The notes beneath the pieces are model-generated. The model was given only the letters and a program-made list of their open reading frames with translations, was not told the DNA's origin and searched no databases. From positions 62,001-126,000 of the forward strand of contig CAJUCO010000003.1 in NCBI GenBank assembly GCA_910585245.1: a stretch of DNA of 64,000 nucleotides, given 5' to 3'. Each line of letters starts with the position of its first letter. Position 1 is the first letter of the stretch. The DNA comes from an uncultured Oscillibacter sp. (lineage in GTDB: Bacteria; Bacillota; Clostridia; Oscillospirales; Oscillospiraceae). Positions 59,531 through 64,000 of this stretch are shown in pieces. A program made the translations under genes and the position numbers.

Positions 59531-60925
59531 CTGCAGTTTCGCTTCGGCGTGAGTTACATTGCCGTGATTCTGGCGGTGCTGCTGTTGCTAAACACGTATC
59601 CCCTTCTGGTGTCCGAGGATCTGGTCTTCCACTCCAAGGCCACCAACCTCCAAAGCAGCGTCTCCGTCATGGTCAACGCCCTCTCCGGCCTCTCCCCCCT
59701 GACGGAGGAGAACGTGGCGGACGCCATGGCCGTGGCGGAGGAGGCGGGCCTCTCCCGCATCCTGGTCACCGACAGCGTGGGGCGGGTGCTCTACGACACC
59801 CGGGAAACCGGCTCCGCCGTGGGAAACCTGGCGCTGTACACGGAAATTGTCCAGGCGCTTTTGGGCTATGACGCCTTTAGCTGCACCTATCAGCGGGGGG
59901 CCTTTCGTAGCCGGGCCTCCTCCCCTGTTATGTATCAGAGTCAGATCATCGGCGCGGTGTACGCCTATGAGTATGACACCCAGCAGGCGGCCCTGCTCTC
60001 CGGCCTTCAAGAGACGCTGCTGCGCCTCTCCGCCGTGGCGGGGGGGCTGGTGCTGGTGCTGAGCCTGGTGCTGTCCAAGGCTCTGACCCACAAGATCGGC
60101 TTGCTCCTCACCGCCATCCGGCAGGTGCGGGAGGGGGCCTACAGCCACCGGGCGGAGATCCGGGGACGGGACGAGATCGCCCAGATCGGCCACGAGTTCA
60201 ACAGTCTGACGGACCGCCTCCAGACCACGGAGACCGCCCGCCGCCGCTTTGTCTCCGACGCGTCCCACGAGTTGAAAACCCCTCTGGCGGCCATACGCCT
60301 TTTGTCGGACTCCATTTTGCAAACGGAGAACATCGACCCGGACACCACCCGGGAGTTTGTCACCGACATCGGCCGGGAGGCGGAGCGCCTCTCCCGCATC
60401 ACTGAGGACCTTCTCCGTCTGACCCGGCTGGACAGCGGCGTGCTGGACCCGGCGGCGGCGGTGGACATCCTGCCGGTTTTGGAACAGGTTATGCGGATGA
60501 TGAACCTGGTGGCCCAGGAAAAGGGCGTGGACCTCACCTACTCCGCCAGCGGGGAGTGCGTGGTCCTGGGCACCCGGGACGAGACCCATCAGGTGATTTA
60601 CAATCTGGTGGACAACGCCGTGAAATACTCCGCCATCGGCGGGGCCGTCCAGGTCTCTTTGGAACGGGTGGGAGAGCTGGTGGTGCTCACGGTGGCGGAC
60701 AACGGCGCGGGCATCCCCGAGGCGGACCTGCCCCGGATTTTCGAGCGGTTTTACCGGGTGGACAAGGCCCGGTCCCGGGCCGCGGGAGGCACGGGTCTGG
60801 GGCTTTCCATCGTCCGGGACACGGTGAGGCGCCGGGGAGGCGCGGTGGAGGCCGCCAACCGCCCGGGAGGCGGCGCGGTATTCACCGTCCGCTGGCCCGC
60901 CTTGGAAAGGGGGGAAGAGGCGTGA
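59531..60925 (+). CDS. Sensor histidine kinase
   Basis: 464-aa membrane kinase, partner of the preceding regulator. TM1 lies about 8-30 residues in (YIAVILAVLLLLNTYPLL); the extracellular sensor domain has VLVTDSVGRVLYDTR, then TM2, HAMP, HisKA with SDASHELKTPLAA (phospho-His) and HATPase with NLVDNAVKYS, DNGAGIP and GTGLGLSIV. The start is uncertain: no ATG, GTG or TTG in this frame has a good ribosome-binding site. CTG 59531 gives the family-like SLQFRFGVSYIAV start. A TTG at 59521, well placed after AAGGAG, is out of frame by one G in a G5 run. Confidence 0.85.
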   Translation: MQFRFGVSYIAVILAVLLLLNTYPLLVSEDLVFHSKATNLQSSVSVMVNALSGLSPLTEENVADAMAVAEEAGLSRILVTDSVGRVLYDTRETGSAVGNLALYTEIVQALLGYDAFSCTYQRGAFRSRASSPVMYQSQIIGAVYAYEYDTQQAALLSGLQETLLRLSAVAGGLVLVLSLVLSKALTHKIGLLLTAIRQVREGAYSHRAEIRGRDEIAQIGHEFNSLTDRLQTTETARRRFVSDASHELKTPLAAIRLLSDSILQTENIDPDTTREFVTDIGREAERLSRITEDLLRLTRLDSGVLDPAAAVDILPVLEQVMRMMNLVAQEKGVDLTYSASGECVVLGTRDETHQVIYNLVDNAVKYSAIGGAVQVSLERVGELVVLTVADNGAGIPEADLPRIFERFYRVDKARSRAAGGTGLGLSIVRDTVRRRGGAVEAANRPGGGAVFTVRWPALERGEEA

Positions 60926-61803
60926 AAAGACGGCTTTGCCTGTTGCTGCTGTTGCCTTTGCTTCTGGGGGGCTGCCGGCGGGAGGAGCCCGCCCGGACTG
61001 CCTATGAGCTCTACTTTCAGGAGGCGGACCTGACCTACTCCGCCGGAGAGTCCCCTCTTCGCACGGAGACGGTGTACTTATACGACGCGAAAACCGATAC
61101 CGCCCACCACCTGGCGGAGGCCCTGGTGGACGAGCTTTTAAAGGGGCCCGCCGACGAGACGCTGAAAAGTACCTTTCCCGCCGGGACGGCGCTGATCTCC
61201 CTGGAAATTGTGGGGGACCGGGCCAGGGTGGACTTGTCGCCGTCCTATGAGAGCCTCTCCGGCGTGGCGCTGACCCTGGCGGACAGCGCCATGGCCATGA
61301 CCCTTTCTCAGGTGCCGGAGATCTCCTCCGTTCAAATCACCGTTCGGGGCCGGGAGCTTGCTTACCGGGAGCAACAGGTGCTCAACATCCGGGAGCTGCT
61401 GCTGACCCCGGAGGAGGACGTGGTCAGCACCGTGGACGTGCTTCTCTACTTCCTGAGTCAGGAGGGCTTCCTCACGGCGGCGGAGCAGACCCTGGAGCTC
61501 TACGAGGGGGACACCCAGGTCTCCGCCGTGGCCAGGGCCCTGGAACACGGGCCGGAGGACCGGGACCTGCTTTCCCCGTTGCCAAAGGGCTTCCAGGTGA
61601 AATCCGTCTGGCAGGAGGAGGACATTTGCTATGTGAACCTCGCCTCGACCCTCCTGGAGGGTCTGGAGAGCGGAGCGGTGCAAACCGCCCTCCAGGCGCT
61701 GGAGAACTCCCTGCACTCCTTGGAGACGGTGGAGGAGGTGCGCTTTTTGGTGGACGGCGAGTTTCGCAGGGACCTGGGTCCTCTCGGAGGGATGGGGGAG
61801 TAA
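60922..61803 (+). CDS. GerMN-domain lipoprotein
   Basis: 293-aa lipoprotein. The signal peptide has a lipobox LLLGGC (GTG start at 60922, ATGA-like overlap with the kinase gene). Two GerMN domains follow (about residues 40-145 and 160-280); the first includes DELLKGPADETLKSTFP and VDLSPSYESL. GerMN proteins are found in spore germination and sporulation. Its position in an operon with a two-component system, separated from germination receptors, is notable; that operon may sense the envelope. Confidence 0.85.
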   Translation: MKRRLCLLLLLPLLLGGCRREEPARTAYELYFQEADLTYSAGESPLRTETVYLYDAKTDTAHHLAEALVDELLKGPADETLKSTFPAGTALISLEIVGDRARVDLSPSYESLSGVALTLADSAMAMTLSQVPEISSVQITVRGRELAYREQQVLNIRELLLTPEEDVVSTVDVLLYFLSQEGFLTAAEQTLELYEGDTQVSAVARALEHGPEDRDLLSPLPKGFQVKSVWQEEDICYVNLASTLLEGLESGAVQTALQALENSLHSLETVEEVRFLVDGEFRRDLGPLGGMGE

Positions 61804-61813
61804 AGTTTTGTCC

Positions 61814-61842
61814 TTGACATCCCGCCGCCGCTCCTGTAAACT
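61814..61842 (+). promoter_or_regulatory. Promoter of the NCS2 permease gene
   Basis: TTGACA (61814-61819, perfect) and TAAACT (61837-61842) with 17-nt spacing. No purine-riboswitch core was recognised in the 74-nt leader. Confidence 0.75.
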
Positions 61843-61916
61843 GAAAAAGGTGGACCTTTTGGGGGCCGCTGCCATGAGAAAGACAGAAGAACGAAACAGG
61901 AAGGAGAACCCCCGCC

Positions 61917-63272
61917 ATGAGAACTCCCTCTGACCAGCAGGCGCTGTTCCAAATCCGAGGCATTCCTCCCCTTGGCTCCGCGGTTTCCCTGTCCCTCCAG
62001 CATCTTGTGGCCATGATCGTGGGCTGTGTCACGCCGCCCATCATCATCGCCGGGGCCATTGGCCTCCAGCAGGCGGACCGGGTGCTGCTGATCCAGGCAT
62101 CCCTGGTGATGTCCGCTGTCTGCACCATCCTCCAGCTCTATCCCGTGAACAAATACTTCGGCTCCGGATTGCCGGTGACCATGGGCGTCAGCTTTGCCTA
62201 TGTGCCCAGTATGCAGGCCATCGCGTCCACCGGCGGCGGCGTGGGAGCCATTGCCGGGGCGATGATCATAGGCGGCGTGGTAGCCGTTTTGGTGGGCTTG
62301 TTCGTGAAGAAAATCCGGCTTCTCTTTCCCCCGGTGATCACCGGCACGGTGGTGTTTACCATCGGCCTTTCCCTCTATCCCACGGCCATCAACTATATGG
62401 CCGGAGGCACCGCCAATACATATGAACTGGTGGTGGAGACCAAGCGCCAAACGGAGGCCCTGGTCTACGGCTCCTGGCAGAACTGGCTGGTGGCCGTGCT
62501 GACGTTGACCATCGTCATGCTGCTGAACAACCACGGAAAGGGCATCTGCAAGCTGGCCTCCATCCTCATCGGGATGCTCTGCGGCTATGTCATCTCCATG
62601 TTCTTTGGCATGGTGTCCTTCGCGGAGGTGGGCTCCGCCGCCTGGTTCTCCCTGCCCCGGGTGATGCACTTTGGCGTCACCTTCGATGTGCCCTCCTGCG
62701 TGGCCATCGGCCTGCTGTTCGCCATCAACTCCATCCAGGCCATCGGGGACTTTACCGCCACCACTGTGGGCGGCTTGGACCGGGACCCCACGGACCAGGA
62801 GCTCCAAGGCGGCATCATCGCCTATGGGTTCAGCAACATCCTCACCGCCTTTTTCGGCGGCCTGCCCACGGCCACCTATTCCCAAAACGTGGGAATCGTC
62901 ACCACCAACAAGGTGGTGAACCGGATTGTGTTTGCCCTTACCGGCGGCTTTTTGCTGCTGGCCGGATTGTCCCCCAAGTTCGCGGCGGTGCTGACCACCA
63001 TTCCCCAGTGCGTTCTGGGCGGGGCCACCATTACCGTCTTCTCCACCATCGCCATGACGGGCATGAAGCTCATCGCCTCCCAGAGCCTGACGGCCCGGAA
63101 CACCACCATTGTGGGCCTGTCCGCCGCTTTGGGCGTGGGCGTCAGCCAGGCCAGCGGGGCACTGAGCCAGTTCCCCGACGGCTTCACCATGATTTTTGGC
63201 AAGTCCCCGGTGGTCATCGCCACGCTGATGGCGGTGCTGCTGAACCTGATTTTGCCCAAGGAGAAATCCTGA
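61917..63272 (+). CDS. NCS2 family nucleobase permease (uracil/xanthine type)
   Basis: 451-aa polytopic carrier with about 12-14 membrane segments. The signature region TATYSQNVGIVTTNKVVNR and the earlier SLQHLVAMIVGCVTPPII match NCS2 xanthine/uric-acid-type proton symporters. The catalytic acidic site region is GDFTATTVGGLDRDP. It imports xanthine or another purine; which one cannot be told from sequence. It has its own promoter and the GGAAGGAG site. It complements the nucleoside salvage genes at 32.8-39.4 kb. Confidence 0.93.
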   Translation: MRTPSDQQALFQIRGIPPLGSAVSLSLQHLVAMIVGCVTPPIIIAGAIGLQQADRVLLIQASLVMSAVCTILQLYPVNKYFGSGLPVTMGVSFAYVPSMQAIASTGGGVGAIAGAMIIGGVVAVLVGLFVKKIRLLFPPVITGTVVFTIGLSLYPTAINYMAGGTANTYELVVETKRQTEALVYGSWQNWLVAVLTLTIVMLLNNHGKGICKLASILIGMLCGYVISMFFGMVSFAEVGSAAWFSLPRVMHFGVTFDVPSCVAIGLLFAINSIQAIGDFTATTVGGLDRDPTDQELQGGIIAYGFSNILTAFFGGLPTATYSQNVGIVTTNKVVNRIVFALTGGFLLLAGLSPKFAAVLTTIPQCVLGGATITVFSTIAMTGMKLIASQSLTARNTTIVGLSAALGVGVSQASGALSQFPDGFTMIFGKSPVVIATLMAVLLNLILPKEKS

Positions 63273-63307
63273 GAGAACACCCTGAGAGACGATAAATTGA
63301 GGTAACC

Positions 63308-63769
63308 ATGGAAATCGAGATTTTGCGCTTTCACTGCCCCGGCCTGGAGGACGGCGGGCGTTTCCCCCTGGACAACACCGGGCGGGGGAAGGACCTGTCC
63401 CCGGAGATTGTTCTGGAAAACCTGTCCCCCCAGGCCAGGACCCTGGCCGTCACCCTGGAGGACCTGTCCCATCCGATAAAGGACTTCACCCACTGGGTCA
63501 TGTGGAACTTTCCCCCCCGCCATGTGATTCCCGGCGGCATCCCCAAGCGGGAGCGCCTGGAGAGCGGCGTGGTGCAGGGCATTGCCTACGGCGTCCACCG
63601 CTACGCGGGGCCCAAGCCCCCTATCTGGGCCCGCCACCGCTACCGGCTGACGGTTTATTCCCTGGACTGCATTTTGGGCCTGAGCTCCAATGCCCGGAAA
63701 AAGCACTTTCTCAAGGCGGCGGAGGGCCACATCCTGCAAAAGGGCAGCCTGACGGCGGATTTTGGCTGA
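63308..63769 (+). CDS. YbhB/YbcL family phosphatidylethanolamine-binding-like protein
   Basis: 153-aa PEBP-fold protein. The family motifs are present: KDLSPEIVLENLSP near the start, DLSHPIKDFTHWVMWNFPP in the middle and GPKPPIWARHRYRLTVY near the C-terminus. Bacterial members have unclear roles. GAGGTAA precedes the ATG; the gap to the permease gene is 35 nt, so an operon is possible. A terminator follows. Confidence 0.9.
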   Translation: MEIEILRFHCPGLEDGGRFPLDNTGRGKDLSPEIVLENLSPQARTLAVTLEDLSHPIKDFTHWVMWNFPPRHVIPGGIPKRERLESGVVQGIAYGVHRYAGPKPPIWARHRYRLTVYSLDCILGLSSNARKKHFLKAAEGHILQKGSLTADFG

Positions 63770-63776
63770 GCGCATA

Positions 63777-63806
63777 AAAACCAGGGAGGCCTGACTCCCT
63801 GGTTTT
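63777..63806 (+). terminator. Terminator after the PEBP gene
   Basis: 12-bp stem AAAACCAGGGAG/CTCCCTGGTTTT (63777-63788 with 63795-63806), loop GCCTGA; the AT-rich base works in both directions. Confidence 0.85.
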
Positions 63807-63879
63807 CTCATGAGCGCACCTCCGGCGCCGGGCCCTACGGCAAAGCGCACGCAATATGCGCACAAATGTCTTTCACAGT

Positions 63880-63908
63880 TTGACGGATACCGATCTTCAC
63901 GTTATAAT
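63880..63908 (+). promoter_or_regulatory. Strong sigma-A promoter at the window end
   Basis: TTGACG (63880-63885) and TATAAT (63903-63908) with 17-nt spacing, 69 nt before the ATG at 63978. Confidence 0.8.
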
Positions 63909-63977
63909 AGACAACAATAAATATAAAATTTCGGAAATTTTCAACAAATGCGACGAAGAAATGAGGGGGGAAACGAT

Positions 63978-64000
63978 ATGTATTGCAAGCGGTGCGGGAA
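63978..64000 (+). CDS. Start of a zinc-ribbon-like protein (cut by window end)
   Basis: Begins MYCKRCG, the usual opening of zinc-ribbon proteins (CxxC). AGGGGGGAAA lies upstream and a strong promoter precedes it. Only seven codons are visible, so nothing more can be said. Confidence 0.6.

Noticed and set aside
1..64000. CRISPR array, tRNA, rRNA, integrase or transposase genes
   Set aside because: No regularly spaced short repeats, tRNA-like cloverleafs, rRNA segments or recombinase motifs were seen in reading both strands.

Overview
The window reads as chromosomal DNA from a GC-rich, motile, endospore-forming member of the Bacillota, most likely a gut Clostridia of the Oscillospiraceae type. 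This is inferred from gene content and synteny, not from a marker gene. Motility genes (CheA/W/R/B, FlgM/N/K/L, FliW, CsrA, a YjfB-type protein) sit beside sporulation genes (YlbJ, YqfC, YqfD, SpoVAC, a GerMN lipoprotein) and SLH-type surface proteins. I saw no rRNA, tRNA, CRISPR array, prophage or recognisable transposase.

Layout. 1-6.7 kb: a chemoreceptor, an FtsA-like actin-fold protein with a long C-terminal extension, a Lys/Ala-rich membrane-anchored protein and a convergent ClpB-type AAA+ ATPase. 6.8-19.1 kb (minus strand): a tightly spaced cluster of a YlqG-like protein, an FlhB C-terminal homologue, a PilZ protein, two very large SLH surface proteins and a second PilZ protein. 19.2-30.3 kb (plus): cheA-cheW-cheR-cheB, a terminator, then a sigma-D-type promoter driving flgM-flgN-flgK-flgL-DUF6470-fliW-csrA-yjfB. 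30.4-32.7 kb (minus): lexA with its own LexA-like box, secG and an exported serine protease. 32.8-39.4 kb (plus): deoC-deoD and a four-gene BMP-type nucleoside ABC transporter. 39.6-43.6 kb: ylbJ divergent from yqfC-yqfD-phoH-ybeY. 43.6-44.7 kb: a small regulator module between two inverted copies of a structured repeat. 44.8-49.6 kb: recD2, an XRE regulator with comF, and mreB/mbl. 49.8-56.9 kb: small and DUF genes, hemW, spoVAC, a third PilZ gene, a DUF1015 gene, thrH and a nitroreductase gene. 57-64 kb: dacF, then comEA-response regulator-histidine kinase-GerMN lipoprotein, an NCS2 nucleobase permease, a PEBP protein and the start of a zinc-ribbon gene.

How the genes relate. Chemotaxis and flagellar-junction genes form one motility block under FlgM and FliW-CsrA control. 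Three PilZ proteins imply c-di-GMP input, two of them from within the surface-protein cluster. DeoC, DeoD and the BMP transporter make a nucleoside uptake and salvage set.

Most notable observation. A structured element of about 160 bp occurs twice (50136-50295 and 53236-53397). Each copy lies between convergent genes and is flanked by direct repeats of a complete terminator-like hairpin (27-33 bp). The two copies share a 60-nt core (56/60 identical) and three hairpins in the same order, and two of the stems keep pairing although their sequences differ. A second, unrelated family of about 200 bp (43619-43815 and 44466-44690) forms an inverted pair around a small HTH module. Both look like uncharacterised nonautonomous mobile or RNA elements.
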